A stretch of 64,000 bases of DNA from Gammaproteobacteria bacterium (GTDB taxonomy: Bacteria; Pseudomonadota; Gammaproteobacteria; Pseudomonadales; IMCC2047), in the NCBI GenBank assembly GCA_021773395.1, contig JAJFKB010000003.1, positions 236,071 to 300,070 on the forward strand. Direction: 5' to 3'. Under the pieces are notes generated by a model. The model made no database searches. It worked only from the letters and a program-made list of their open reading frames with translations, and was not told the DNA's origin. Positions 10,197 through 19,016 of the stretch are shown piece by piece (position 1 is the first letter of the stretch; the number at the start of each line of letters is the position of its first letter). The position numbers were made by a program, and so were the translations under genes.

Positions 10197-10463
10197 GTCG
10201 TCGCCTTTATCTAATGATTGCTCAGCCTTTATTGTAAACTGATATAGGCCAGATAAGAGTGCCAGGCTGAACAACTGCTTTACCCGTAATGTTCTGGGTC
10301 AAGCGCGTGATTCCAATAGACTTTTTATGGGGATATATCTAAGAGTGCCAAGAAATCACCTATTTTAGATGACGGGTAGTGATAACCGGCATGCGTTTCA
10401 GGTATCATATTGGCCGTATTGAAAGGCCCATCAGCCAAATAAAAATAGATTAGGGTTTGGATA

Positions 10464-11966
10464 TTGAAACAGAGTAAAACCATCGGCTTATATTTCATCG
10501 TCTCGACTCTTAGCATTCTTCTGTCCGTTAAAGCAATCATTTCGAATCCTGTTCTAAGCAGCGATTCTGTGCTTTATTTACGAACCGCAGAAGCCTTTGC
10601 CGTGGGCGGGCTTTCGGGTGCACTGGAAATTTATTCCTGGCCCTTCTTGTCGATTTTGATTGCCCAGCTGCAAAGCCTGTCAGGGCTTTCATTTGAAAAT
10701 TCCGCTTATGCGATAAGCATTTTTTTCTACGCCATAATCTGCTGTTGCTTCATCCGTTTAGTGAGGGATTTGGGTGGGTCATTCCGTACCCAATGTCTGG
10801 CTGCATTCGTGGTTCTAACCTATCCGACACTTAATGATTACCGCGATTACATTATTCGCGATCATGGATTTTGGGCGTTCCTGCTTATAAGCCTGGTATT
10901 ACTTTTGCGCTATCAGTCGCGTGGGGGATTGCGAAATGCTATTGGCTGGGTAATCTCCTGCTTAGTGGCATTCGCCTTTAGAGTCGAGGCGATGGCCTTC
11001 CTCTTATTTGTGCCCTTAATGTTGTTAGTTGGGGATAAACTGGAAATGCGATCCAGATTGGCGACGATGAGCACACTCTATCTGGTCATGGTAACGCTCT
11101 GTCTGTTGTTACTGTTTAGTGCGATAGGCGCTGTGGATTCGCTTTCAGTAGACCAGGTGTTACTTGAAATAGGGCGTGTTCCGATATCGATAAATGAGAT
11201 TTTTCAGGGTATTTCTGCGTCAACTGAGGTCATTGACCAAGCGCTGGCAAACCCGTATTTATCAGATGACGTGGGCTTTGTATTTGTATCTGGAATGCTT
11301 GTGTTGCTTTTCTTTCAAGGAATGCATGCATTTCTACCCAATAATTTGATACTACTGATCTGGGGCCGTGGGCTGATTCGCAGTCCATTTGCTGGCCAAA
11401 GCATGCCTATCATTTTGGGCTATCTTTTGGTCATTTTTCTGTATCTGGTATTTGCGATTCTTACAAAACAGTTTATAAATGACCGGTTCATGGTGCCTTT
11501 TTGCCTGCTCATGCTGCTGTGGTTGCCATTCTACGCTAACGCCATTATAGATCAGTCTTATAATCAAAGAATTCGATGGGCACCGATACTATTATGTTTG
11601 TTACTTGGCTACTCGCTCTTAGATTCGTTGATTTCTACCGGCACCAGTAAACAGCATATCGCAGAGGCGCTAGTCTGGCTCAATGCAAATAGCAATAAAG
11701 ACAGTAAACTGCTCACTAATAATGCTCATATTGCCTATTTTAGTAATCAACAGTTTGATGACTGCGCCTATAACCTGAATCCTGCAAGAGCCTATTTTAA
11801 GAAAAATTGTCCTGGGAGAAATCTGCTGGTGATCGAAATGCAGACAAAGGATATAGCACTGGCAAAACGACTGAAGAGTTTGCAAAAGCACAAGGGGTTT
11901 CGTGTGGTAAAAAGCTTTAGCAATGAGAAACAGGATGAGATTATTATATTGAAAGCCGCAGAGTAG
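10464..11966 (+). CDS. Multi-span membrane protein, GT-C (GT39-like) glycosyltransferase candidate
   Basis: The 500-residue product has an N-terminal anchor, then DSVLYL in the first extracytoplasmic loop, then a series of about ten hydrophobic segments and a soluble C-terminal domain of roughly 110 residues. This architecture, with an acidic residue just after the first membrane segment, is that of GT-C enzymes such as ArnT/PMT, which use polyprenyl-phosphate sugars. I see no decisive motif, so this is a family-level suggestion. The start is TTG at 10464 with AGGG upstream. It sits beside the lipopolysaccharide core genes, so a role in decorating core, lipid A or another envelope glycan is a reasonable inference. 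Confidence 0.6.
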   Translation: MKQSKTIGLYFIVSTLSILLSVKAIISNPVLSSDSVLYLRTAEAFAVGGLSGALEIYSWPFLSILIAQLQSLSGLSFENSAYAISIFFYAIICCCFIRLVRDLGGSFRTQCLAAFVVLTYPTLNDYRDYIIRDHGFWAFLLISLVLLLRYQSRGGLRNAIGWVISCLVAFAFRVEAMAFLLFVPLMLLVGDKLEMRSRLATMSTLYLVMVTLCLLLLFSAIGAVDSLSVDQVLLEIGRVPISINEIFQGISASTEVIDQALANPYLSDDVGFVFVSGMLVLLFFQGMHAFLPNNLILLIWGRGLIRSPFAGQSMPIILGYLLVIFLYLVFAILTKQFINDRFMVPFCLLMLLWLPFYANAIIDQSYNQRIRWAPILLCLLLGYSLLDSLISTGTSKQHIAEALVWLNANSNKDSKLLTNNAHIAYFSNQQFDDCAYNLNPARAYFKKNCPGRNLLVIEMQTKDIALAKRLKSLQKHKGFRVVKSFSNEKQDEIIILKAAE

Positions 11967-12039
11967 CCGTCTAAGCTGTCGCACTAAGTTGCGGGAGTGA
12001 TGGCGACACAGTCATCAGGCGCTAGATTTGACCAGTTTG

Positions 12040-12068
12040 TTAACAGGCTTTGCCATGTCTGTTATGAT
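12040..12068 (+). promoter_or_regulatory. Candidate sigma-70 promoter of the methyltransferase-kinase pair
   Basis: TTAACA (12040-12045) and TATGAT (12063-12068) are separated by 17 bp, the optimal spacing. They lie 80 bp upstream of the methyltransferase start at 12149, in a 182-bp intergenic gap. Confidence 0.5.
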
Positions 12069-12148
12069 CGCGCACGCTCGCTATTGAGAAGCTGCGGCTT
12101 TTTAATGGGGCTGTTGGGAGCTATTATTTTTTAGTAAAGAGGTGAAGG

Positions 12149-12793
12149 TTGAGCAGTCTGAATTTTGTTGGAACCATTGCAAATCGCATGGAAATTATCG
12201 CTCCGCTCGTTAAAAGCGGCAAAGTACTCGACATGGGCGTGGTTGAATCCAGGAGAGGTCGTCGTGATACGGAATCACAGCTCGAGCGACATCATTCCAA
12301 TCTGTTGTTTCGCCAGATTTGTGAGCTAAATTCGAATTGCCTTGGAGTCGATATCGATAGCGAAGGCATTGAGTTGCTAACAGAGCAGGGTTTTAATGCC
12401 AGAACTGCCGACGTGGTGACGATGGATCTGGAAGAGCAATTTGATACCATCATCGCAGGCGAAATTATTGAGCACCTGCCGAATGTTGGACAGTTCCTGG
12501 AAAATATGTACCGTCACTTGTCGACCGATGGCACCCTGGTAATTACCACGCCGAACCCCTTTTACTCCAAACAGTCATTTAAAATCTGGCGCTACAATTG
12601 TCCTCAGGTGCATGAAGAGCACACCTGCTGGTTTGATCCCATTACGCTTTGCAATCTGTGTCGTATGTGCGGGCTTAATCCCTACGCCGTGCATTGGGTG
12701 CAGCCCAAAAGCGACTGGTTTAAAGCGCTACCAGCGCGCTTTAGAAGTTACTTCTCTCATTCCTTTATGATACTGGCAAAGCGCGGCAATTGA
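12149..12793 (+). CDS. Class I SAM-dependent methyltransferase in the LPS core region
   Basis: The 214-residue protein has a Methyltransf_11/23 fold. It shows a motif-I-like strand VLDMGVVES, LGVDID (acidic residue binding the SAM ribose), then DTIIAGEIIEHLPN and LVITTPNPF for motifs II-III. Cysteines in the later part (CRMCGL and nearby) may be structural. The start is TTG at 12149 behind a strong AGAGGTGAAGG ribosome site, so I trust it. It is followed 31 bp later by a WaaP-like kinase. Methyltransferases of this kind occur in the core gene cluster of pseudomonads. The sugar or lipid acceptor is unknown. Motif I is less glycine-rich than usual (MGVVES rather than GxGxG). Confidence 0.75.
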   Translation: MSSLNFVGTIANRMEIIAPLVKSGKVLDMGVVESRRGRRDTESQLERHHSNLLFRQICELNSNCLGVDIDSEGIELLTEQGFNARTADVVTMDLEEQFDTIIAGEIIEHLPNVGQFLENMYRHLSTDGTLVITTPNPFYSKQSFKIWRYNCPQVHEEHTCWFDPITLCNLCRMCGLNPYAVHWVQPKSDWFKALPARFRSYFSHSFMILAKRGN

Positions 12794-12824
12794 TTTAAAG
12801 CGGGCATGGAGCGCTGTTTATAGC

Positions 12825-13514
12825 ATGAGGTCCATTACGGAAAAAGAATACCAGCATTGGCGGGCTAAGGCCAAGCTGCTGACCGCCGATGGCCATGGAG
12901 ACAAAGTGCTTCAGTTGGATTCGGGTAAGATCTTAAAACTATTCAGACGAAAAAGAATCATTTCATCTGCGCTCTACTGCCCCTATACCAAAAGGTTTGC
13001 GGAAAATGCAGCACTGCTGGTAAATAATGGTATTCATACAATATCCGACGTTGAGCCTTTGGAGATCCCAAGTATTGATCGAACGGCCGTCTGCTATTCA
13101 CCCTTGCCCGGCGAATCGTTAAGGGACATACAGGAGTCCGCAGGAGCATTTTCCACGGAGCTTATCAGTCAGTTCGGACAGTTTGTTGCGCGTTTGCACC
13201 ATAAAGGGATATATTTTCGTTCAATGCATCTTGGTAACGTAGTGCTCACACCACAGGATGAGTTAGGACTGATAGATATTGCAGATCTTCGCTATTATGG
13301 CAAGCCGTTGTCTCTGATGTTAAGGCTGCGCAATTTCAAGCATACCTGTCGCTATCCGCAGGATCGGCTGGCGATGTATGGAGAGATGCCTGGTGAAAAA
13401 GGATTTCAAGCCTATTGGCAAGCTTATAAGTCGGAGGCAGACGAGCTTGCGGTTTACAAGCAAAACTGGCTGTTGCGTGGCCTGCAAAAAAAACTCAAGA
13501 GTTACACGAATTAA
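12825..13514 (+). CDS. LPS core kinase-like protein (InaA/Kdo-WaaP family)
   Basis: The 229-residue protein keeps the core of an atypical protein-kinase-like fold. It has an ATP-lysine segment KILKLFRRK near residue 35, a catalytic-loop equivalent HHKGIYFRSMHLGNVVL near 125-142, and the metal-binding LIDIADLR. Such proteins phosphorylate heptose or Kdo residues of the LPS inner core. It lies 31 bp after the methyltransferase and converges on waaP, with only 20 bp between the two stop codons. It is similar to proteins annotated as toluene-tolerance or core kinases in Pseudomonas. The catalytic loop lacks a clear HxD aspartate (RSMHLGN), so activity is uncertain. Confidence 0.75.
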   Translation: MRSITEKEYQHWRAKAKLLTADGHGDKVLQLDSGKILKLFRRKRIISSALYCPYTKRFAENAALLVNNGIHTISDVEPLEIPSIDRTAVCYSPLPGESLRDIQESAGAFSTELISQFGQFVARLHHKGIYFRSMHLGNVVLTPQDELGLIDIADLRYYGKPLSLMLRLRNFKHTCRYPQDRLAMYGEMPGEKGFQAYWQAYKSEADELAVYKQNWLLRGLQKKLKSYTN

Positions 13515-13534
13515 CGACGCTCAGGCTGGCCGGG

Positions 13535-14359
13535 TTAAAGTGGAAGATGCGGCGGCCTATTATGCATTTTCTGATAAAGGGTTACCGCGCGAGACTCAAC
13601 TTTTTTCCAAAATGCTCGGTTATCGATAAGACTTTGCTTGAGAGTCTGTCCAGAATAAAGGCGAATAAAGCGCAATATATCCCGGCCGGTTAGGCCGATA
13701 TCAAGCGCGGAAAAATAGAGACTGCCCAGATCCTTTATTATCCACCTTGCGGGCACCTTGGACCTTATTTGAGAACGGTGCAGATCAATCAGGTGCAGCC
13801 TGAGATTGGCGTAATCAAGGTTTTCCCTTCCTGGCTTAAGGTCGAGCAAAAAATGACAAATATAATAGTCACGATGGTTCAAGCCACTTTGATGAAGTGA
13901 GCGGGAAACTAGCGCAACCTTTTTAATCAAAGCTGATTTTAGTCGAAAGTCTGGAGGAGCTTTCTGCCAGTCTTTGCAGAAATCCTCCAGACTTTCCGTG
14001 TTTTCCAGCGATTCTGTGATTAGGAAAGACTGTCTGCGCGCAGGGTTAGTACCTCGGACACCGTAACCGGCAATAGTCATGGTGTCGATACTCAGCGCAG
14101 TCAGATGTTGAATTGCTTTCCATTCGGTACTGGCATCTACAATGGGCTGACGACCGGTCAGATAGTTTTTTACGATCTCACCCCAGCCAACACCCGTGTG
14201 AATCTTTGCGAAATAAGGCTTTTCGTTATTTATGAATCGAAGTGTGCGGCGCGACGGCATATCTCGAAAAAGTTCGCCTTCCAGTTTCATGGCGTGACCA
14301 AAAGGGTCATTTTGCGGCCAACTTTGCGAGAGGTGATCGTTCAAATAGAAATGTTTCAT
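13535..14359 (-). CDS. waaP: Lipopolysaccharide core heptose(I) kinase
   Basis: WaaP phosphorylates heptose I of the LPS inner core, a change important for outer-membrane stability in pseudomonads. The 274-residue product carries the family's PYFAKIHTGVGWGEIVKN lysine region, the catalytic-loop HRDYYICHFLLD and the metal site LHLIDLHR. It overlaps the stop of the upstream tandem kinase gene by 4 bp (ATGA), so translation is coupled. It is the last gene of the minus-strand run from glnE. The length matches known WaaP/RfaP. Confidence 0.95.
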   Translation of the reverse strand: MKHFYLNDHLSQSWPQNDPFGHAMKLEGELFRDMPSRRTLRFINNEKPYFAKIHTGVGWGEIVKNYLTGRQPIVDASTEWKAIQHLTALSIDTMTIAGYGVRGTNPARRQSFLITESLENTESLEDFCKDWQKAPPDFRLKSALIKKVALVSRSLHQSGLNHRDYYICHFLLDLKPGRENLDYANLRLHLIDLHRSQIRSKVPARWIIKDLGSLYFSALDIGLTGRDILRFIRLYSGQTLKQSLIDNRAFWKKVESRAVTLYQKMHNRPPHLPL

Positions 14360-15762
14360 GCTTTAATCCAGTTATGGGCAAAGCGTTTCTGATCTTTCTT
14401 AAGAGCTTTTTGGCAACGGGTTTTCGAGTAGTGAAGAGTCATCGCATCCAGGTCCAGAACAAAGATTTTTTCCCCCTGAATAAAAAAATTTGTTGCCTTA
14501 AAATCCCCATGACTGACCAGACTTTTGCTCATCTTTTTAAATAGCGAGTGAAAAAGGTTCTGCCCCTGCTGCTTTGTTAGTCCGTTTTTAATGAGTTGGT
14601 CGAGATGAGCGCCTCGCTCGGGCTCTAGGTAATCGCAGACCAGGTAGGATCTCTTTCTTAGTGGGCCGAAGCGCTTTTCCAGCAGCGCGACGGCTTCGGG
14701 GGTGTCAATATCCAGTAATTTTAAACTATAGGCAGAGCGCCATGATCTCCAGGCGCGTGAGGTTTGAAACAGACGCTTAAAACCATGCCAATAGTTTTTT
14801 ACATTGTAGCGTTTAATCACATAGTATTTTGATCCGATGCTTACCCGAGCGACGGTGGCGCTATTGCCTGCTTTGAGTATTACTCCAGCATCTATGGCCG
14901 GGTCGGGATTATCCAGGAACTGTTTCATTTCCGGATCGTAGTGATTTCGGCAACAGACTCTATATTCTCTCCAGTTGCGCAGGCGGATATGCTCGCTTGA
15001 AGATTTGAATATTTTACGTCGGTAGCGGTGCATTCTCTTGTTGCGCGCTAATACCGCTGATCGGTATACCTGAGGGAAGTCGATGTTGGTTATCTGGCGC
15101 AGTTCCAAATAGCGAGTAAAACAGCTTTCAGTCAGTTCATCCAGATGCGGATAAAGCTGGGCGATGAATAGCCCAAGGTTCGATATAGCGGTTTTGTCCT
15201 CTATTCCAGAGTGAGAATGGGTATTCGTAATGACGCTGGCGCAATCCAGGGTGTAGACGGACTCATTGTGCAGAACAAAATTATCCAGATGTATATCGTG
15301 TTGGTAAATACCCGCATTATGCATGCGCGCAATGATCTTGAATACCACTTCCAGCAGCTCTTTCCTTTGTGTTTCGCTGGCTTGATGGAATAGCTCGGAT
15401 AAATTTGTGGCCTGTTCCAGAAATTGGAAACTGATATAGCTGATACCTGAATTGGAATTGGCTGCATGATCTACAATGTCGGGAGTAAGTATGCCTGCAG
15501 AGGTTAATGCTCTGCTGCCCTCTAGCTCCAAATTAAGTTCTCTTTTGGCGTATGCACCATGGCCCATTAATTTGAGGATAACTTTTTCACCTGCAGCATC
15601 GGCAAGTAACACCAGTCGTTTGCCCGGCAACACGCGAAGAATTTTTTCACAACCCAAAGGTGATGGGTCCAGGTCAGTTAGCGCAAAGGGTGCTTGCAGG
15701 TCAAACCCGGCCGCTAGAGCCTCTTTCGAGCTATAATTTTTCAGGGATTCCTGTCCGGTCAT
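14356..15762 (-). CDS. Tandem kinase-fold LPS core protein
   Basis: From the ATG at 15760-15762 the product has 468 residues. The open frame extends 39 codons further upstream, but that would run 89 bp into waaG. This ATG has AAGG seven bases upstream and begins 29 bp past the waaG stop. Two kinase-like lobes are visible. The first has KLVL/KVILK and the loop YQHDIHLDNFVL with YTLDCAS. The second has YYVIKRYN, SHGDFKATNFF and VLDLDAM. Both keep the HxD...N and DxD pattern, so both may bind ATP. Pseudomonas core clusters hold a protein of similar length in this family (I recall PA5006). It probably phosphorylates or adjusts core heptoses. It sits between waaG and waaP, so the order differs from what I recall in P. 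aeruginosa. Confidence 0.8.
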   Translation of the reverse strand: MTGQESLKNYSSKEALAAGFDLQAPFALTDLDPSPLGCEKILRVLPGKRLVLLADAAGEKVILKLMGHGAYAKRELNLELEGSRALTSAGILTPDIVDHAANSNSGISYISFQFLEQATNLSELFHQASETQRKELLEVVFKIIARMHNAGIYQHDIHLDNFVLHNESVYTLDCASVITNTHSHSGIEDKTAISNLGLFIAQLYPHLDELTESCFTRYLELRQITNIDFPQVYRSAVLARNKRMHRYRRKIFKSSSEHIRLRNWREYRVCCRNHYDPEMKQFLDNPDPAIDAGVILKAGNSATVARVSIGSKYYVIKRYNVKNYWHGFKRLFQTSRAWRSWRSAYSLKLLDIDTPEAVALLEKRFGPLRKRSYLVCDYLEPERGAHLDQLIKNGLTKQQGQNLFHSLFKKMSKSLVSHGDFKATNFFIQGEKIFVLDLDAMTLHYSKTRCQKALKKDQKRFAHNWIKA

Positions 15763-15790
15763 GGGTAACCTTAGTGCCAGCCTGTGTGAA

Positions 15791-16927
15791 TCACGTTTTA
15801 CCGCACTGTTTTTTGCAGAGAGTTTCGATGATGTCGGTTGCGGCCTCCGGCATACTGTATAGGTCAGCGTCTTTTGCAAATGTTAGAGCATTATTCTGCC
15901 AGCGGCTAATTAGCTGGCGATTCATCATGCGCTGCACCTGCTGATCCATTGTTTTTTGATTAAATGGATTTGGGATGAGCAATCCAGCATCTGCTTTTTG
16001 AATATAGTCTGCATAACCGCAATTGTCCGTAACTAATACAGGCAGTCCCGAAACCAGCGCTTCCAGTAATACGGTGCCAGTATTTTCATTGTAAGCAGGG
16101 TGTACCAGTATATCCGCACCCAGCAAAAATCCGGGAATGTCATCGCGGCCCTGGAAAAAGTGGACATTGCTTTGAATCCTGAGTTGCCGCGCCATGTTTA
16201 AAAAAGAACGAGGGTTATCCTGGCCTACGATAAAGAGTTTGGTTTTGTTTCTCAAATGGGCTGGTAATGCGCTAAGAGCTCGCAGGGAACGATCAACCCC
16301 CTTGGTTTTAAAGCCAGAACCAACCATCAACCAGAGCCACTCATCTTCTGCAATGTCATATTTCGTACGAAACGCTTGGCGCTGTTGTGGCGCATCGTCC
16401 GGTGCCACTCGATCCCGCGCTACGCCGGGTGGCAGGAGATGAAAGCGCTCTGACTCGGTATTGTAGAGATGTTGATAGATTGCAAGCTGTGGTTTGGAAA
16501 TCATCAGTATGTGGGTTTTCTCACCCTTGGCGAATATCGCATTTTCGTAAGCGAAAAAATGCTTGAATCGCTGGCTGTATTGATAATATCGGCTTTTTTG
16601 TTCCTTTGCCTTGGCAAGAAAGCAGCCATCGGCGGCGTAGTAGCAGTCGAGACCGGGAATTTTATTAAATCCAATCAGATAATCGATCGGGTACTTGCGA
16701 ATATGGCGCGTTATAAACTTAACGAAAGAGCGATTTCTTGCAGTGCTGCTTATGCCTTTTTGTGGCACTTTAATAATTTCAAAGTGCTCGGGCTCGACGC
16801 CTTCCCATTGTGAACAGTAAACGCGAATGCTATGTCTTCTTGCATGGCATTCATTTGCAATTCTCAAAAAGTCCCTTTGCAGCCCACCAAATGGGAAGTA
16901 TTTGAATAAACAAAAGCCGAGTTGCAT
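15791..16927 (-). CDS. waaG: LPS core glucosyltransferase I
   Basis: WaaG is a GT4-family, cytoplasmic-face enzyme that adds the first hexose to heptose II of the LPS core. The 378-residue protein has the family N-terminus QLGFCLFKYFPFGGLQRDF, the YAADGCFLAKAKEQKSRYYQ block and the nucleotide-sugar part with VHPAYNENTGTVLLEALVSG containing the conserved ExxxxxxxE glutamates. Its start overlaps the waaC stop by 1 bp. The next gene, a tandem kinase, starts 29 bp downstream. Identification is firm. Confidence 0.96.
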   Translation of the reverse strand: MQLGFCLFKYFPFGGLQRDFLRIANECHARRHSIRVYCSQWEGVEPEHFEIIKVPQKGISSTARNRSFVKFITRHIRKYPIDYLIGFNKIPGLDCYYAADGCFLAKAKEQKSRYYQYSQRFKHFFAYENAIFAKGEKTHILMISKPQLAIYQHLYNTESERFHLLPPGVARDRVAPDDAPQQRQAFRTKYDIAEDEWLWLMVGSGFKTKGVDRSLRALSALPAHLRNKTKLFIVGQDNPRSFLNMARQLRIQSNVHFFQGRDDIPGFLLGADILVHPAYNENTGTVLLEALVSGLPVLVTDNCGYADYIQKADAGLLIPNPFNQKTMDQQVQRMMNRQLISRWQNNALTFAKDADLYSMPEAATDIIETLCKKQCGKT

Positions 16928-17928
16928 TAAACAGGATCCCTATTCAGCAGGGGAGAAAGATGCTCGAGTACGATTTCCGGGGTAATTACCTGCATTAATT
17001 GTGATTCTTTATCCGAACAGGATTGCTGACGAATCGCGCGTGCTTGCAAATGAATTTGGTTGGCGCCATAGGTGCCCACCAGAGTGGGTGAGGTCGGTCC
17101 GTACATTGTAATGTTGGGTGTCCCCAGCGCTGCCGTAAGATGAGCCAGTCCCGTGTCGACAGAGACAACGGTCTGCGCTTCGGCCAAGATTCCCGCCAGG
17201 GTACGGAGGTCAGATCGGGGCAGTAGGGAGGCATTCGCAGCTTTCCGGGCAATGCGTTCGGCCCTCTGTTTTTCCTCGTCGTTGCCCCATGGGAGTAGTA
17301 TTTTCAAGTTGGTGCAGGCCAATCGGTTAGCGAGGATATGCCAATAGTTCTCTGGCCAGTATTTGCTGGTTCTCGTCGTGCCATGTAAAAAAACCAGGTA
17401 TTTTTCTTGGCTTGCACGGGATGGAAGTTGGGCTCGCTCAATCCGGTAGTCGCCATCGCCATCCGGTAATTTATATCCCAGAGACTTGGCAAAGAGTTGC
17501 CTGATGCGTTCAACAGCGTGCTGTTCTTTGGAAATAGCAACCGGGTGGTTATAAAATCGACTGGCCAATGGTTCTTTTGCTGAATCACGATTCAGGCCGT
17601 AGCTAGGCCCTTTTGCATAGTGCGTCAGCCAGGCACTTTTGACTAGCCCCTGAGCATCGATTACTGCATCATAGTTTTTCTCCTGGATGCAGCGTTTAAA
17701 TTGTTGCCATTCCTTTGATCGCCAGGCTTCCAGCGGCGATTTACGCCAACGCCTGATTGCTACCGGTATTACTCTTTCAACGCTACCATGCCAGCCTGGG
17801 ACTTCGGCGAAGGATTCTTCCACGACCCAGTCAAATCGTGCGTCTACCTGGCTGGCAGCATCGCTCACAGCAGGCAACGTGTGGATCACGTCACCCAGAG
17901 AGGAGGTTTTAATGACAAGTACGCGCAA
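16927..17928 (-). CDS. waaC: LPS heptosyltransferase I
   Basis: WaaC transfers the first L-glycero-D-manno-heptose onto Kdo2-lipid A. The 333-residue GT9 protein begins VLVIKTSSLGDVIHTLPA, keeps VVEESFAEVP and the ADP-heptose-binding VSVDTGLAHLTAALGTPNITMYGPTSP. It starts 10 bp after the waaF stop and shares 1 bp with waaG, so the heptosyltransferases and glucosyltransferase are one translational unit. The assignment to WaaC rather than WaaF rests on length and the N-terminal SSLGDVIH block. Confidence 0.95.
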   Translation of the reverse strand: MRVLVIKTSSLGDVIHTLPAVSDAASQVDARFDWVVEESFAEVPGWHGSVERVIPVAIRRWRKSPLEAWRSKEWQQFKRCIQEKNYDAVIDAQGLVKSAWLTHYAKGPSYGLNRDSAKEPLASRFYNHPVAISKEQHAVERIRQLFAKSLGYKLPDGDGDYRIERAQLPSRASQEKYLVFLHGTTRTSKYWPENYWHILANRLACTNLKILLPWGNDEEKQRAERIARKAANASLLPRSDLRTLAGILAEAQTVVSVDTGLAHLTAALGTPNITMYGPTSPTLVGTYGANQIHLQARAIRQQSCSDKESQLMQVITPEIVLEHLSPLLNRDPV

Positions 17929-17938
17929 CGACTAGTCC

Positions 17939-18979
17939 CTACCCGGTAGCATCGGAATTGACTTGGGTTAGTTGTTCCAGACTTTCGATAACCTGGTCTT
18001 TAGATAGATCCTTGAGACACTTGAGATGACCCAGTGGACATTCTCTTTTAAAGCAGGGACTACATGCAATGCCAGTTCTCAGTATCTTGACCTGCTGGTT
18101 TAACGGTGGCGTAAAATCTGGTGATGAAGAACCATAAAGTACCACCAGCGGACGATCCAACGCGGCGGCAATATGCATTAATCCAGAATCATTGGTGGTA
18201 ACAGCCTTCGCCAGTGACATCAGGTCTACGGCATCTGCGAGGCTGGTTGAGCCAGCCAGGTTATGGCAATGGGTTTGATCTTGCAGTGACAGCTGCGAGC
18301 GAATTTGTTCCGCGATACGGTGATCATTGGCTGAACCAAATATCCAGACCTGCCAGCCCTGTTGAATCTGGTGCTGTGCAACTGCAGCATAGTAATCGGC
18401 TGGCCAGCGTTTGGCTTCTCCGAATTCTGCTCCTGGGCATAGGGCCAAAACAGGCATTTCAGTCTGTAACTGAAAGCTGTTCAGCGCCGACCTTACATTT
18501 TCTGGCTCTACCCTTAAGTGGGGTGGTGCTATGGGAGAGGGCAGTTCAGCATTGGGCGCAACACCGAGGGCCACAAACCGCTCCACCATTAGAGGGTACC
18601 TGCTTTTGTCCAGCAGACGAATGTCATTGATCAGACCGTAGCGCATTTCACCACGCCAGCCAGTGCGTTTCTCAATGCCGGCAAAGCAGGGAATGAGCGC
18701 TGATTTCAATGAATTCGGTAAGACAATGGCCTGGTCATAGGTTACCTCTTTTAGCTTCTGGCCGAGCTTCCAGCGTTTGCCTAATTCCAGTGCTCCATGA
18801 CCGACAGGCATCATAATGGCATTGTTTACTTCGGGCATACGCTCCAGGATAGGGTGACTCCAGTTTGGAGCCAGAACATCAATGACAGACTTTGGATAGC
18901 GGCGTTTAAGCTCAATAAAGAGCGTTTGTGCCATGACCATGTCACCTACCCAGGAGGGGCCAACGATTAAAATTTTCAC
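17939..18979 (-). CDS. waaF: LPS heptosyltransferase II
   Basis: WaaF adds the second heptose of the inner core. The 346-residue GT9 protein starts ILIVGPSWVGDMVMAQTLF and has the CPGAEFGEAKRWPADYYA donor-site motif. It also has TTNDSGLMHIAAAL and a late cluster of cysteines (CSPCFKRECPLGHLKC) typical of WaaF. It is 37 bp after ilvE and 10 bp before waaC, which fits the glnE-ilvE-waaF-waaC-waaG order of pseudomonads. Confidence 0.96.
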   Translation of the reverse strand: MKILIVGPSWVGDMVMAQTLFIELKRRYPKSVIDVLAPNWSHPILERMPEVNNAIMMPVGHGALELGKRWKLGQKLKEVTYDQAIVLPNSLKSALIPCFAGIEKRTGWRGEMRYGLINDIRLLDKSRYPLMVERFVALGVAPNAELPSPIAPPHLRVEPENVRSALNSFQLQTEMPVLALCPGAEFGEAKRWPADYYAAVAQHQIQQGWQVWIFGSANDHRIAEQIRSQLSLQDQTHCHNLAGSTSLADAVDLMSLAKAVTTNDSGLMHIAAALDRPLVVLYGSSSPDFTPPLNQQVKILRTGIACSPCFKRECPLGHLKCLKDLSKDQVIESLEQLTQVNSDATG

Positions 18980-19016
18980 TGGACAGGTATTTCCTGTTTT
19001 AAATGGCGTTAAAAAG

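Noticed and set aside
15763-15879. Extra 39 N-terminal codons of the tandem kinase
   Set aside because: They overlap waaG and lack a ribosome site; the ATG at 15762 has AAGG in place.
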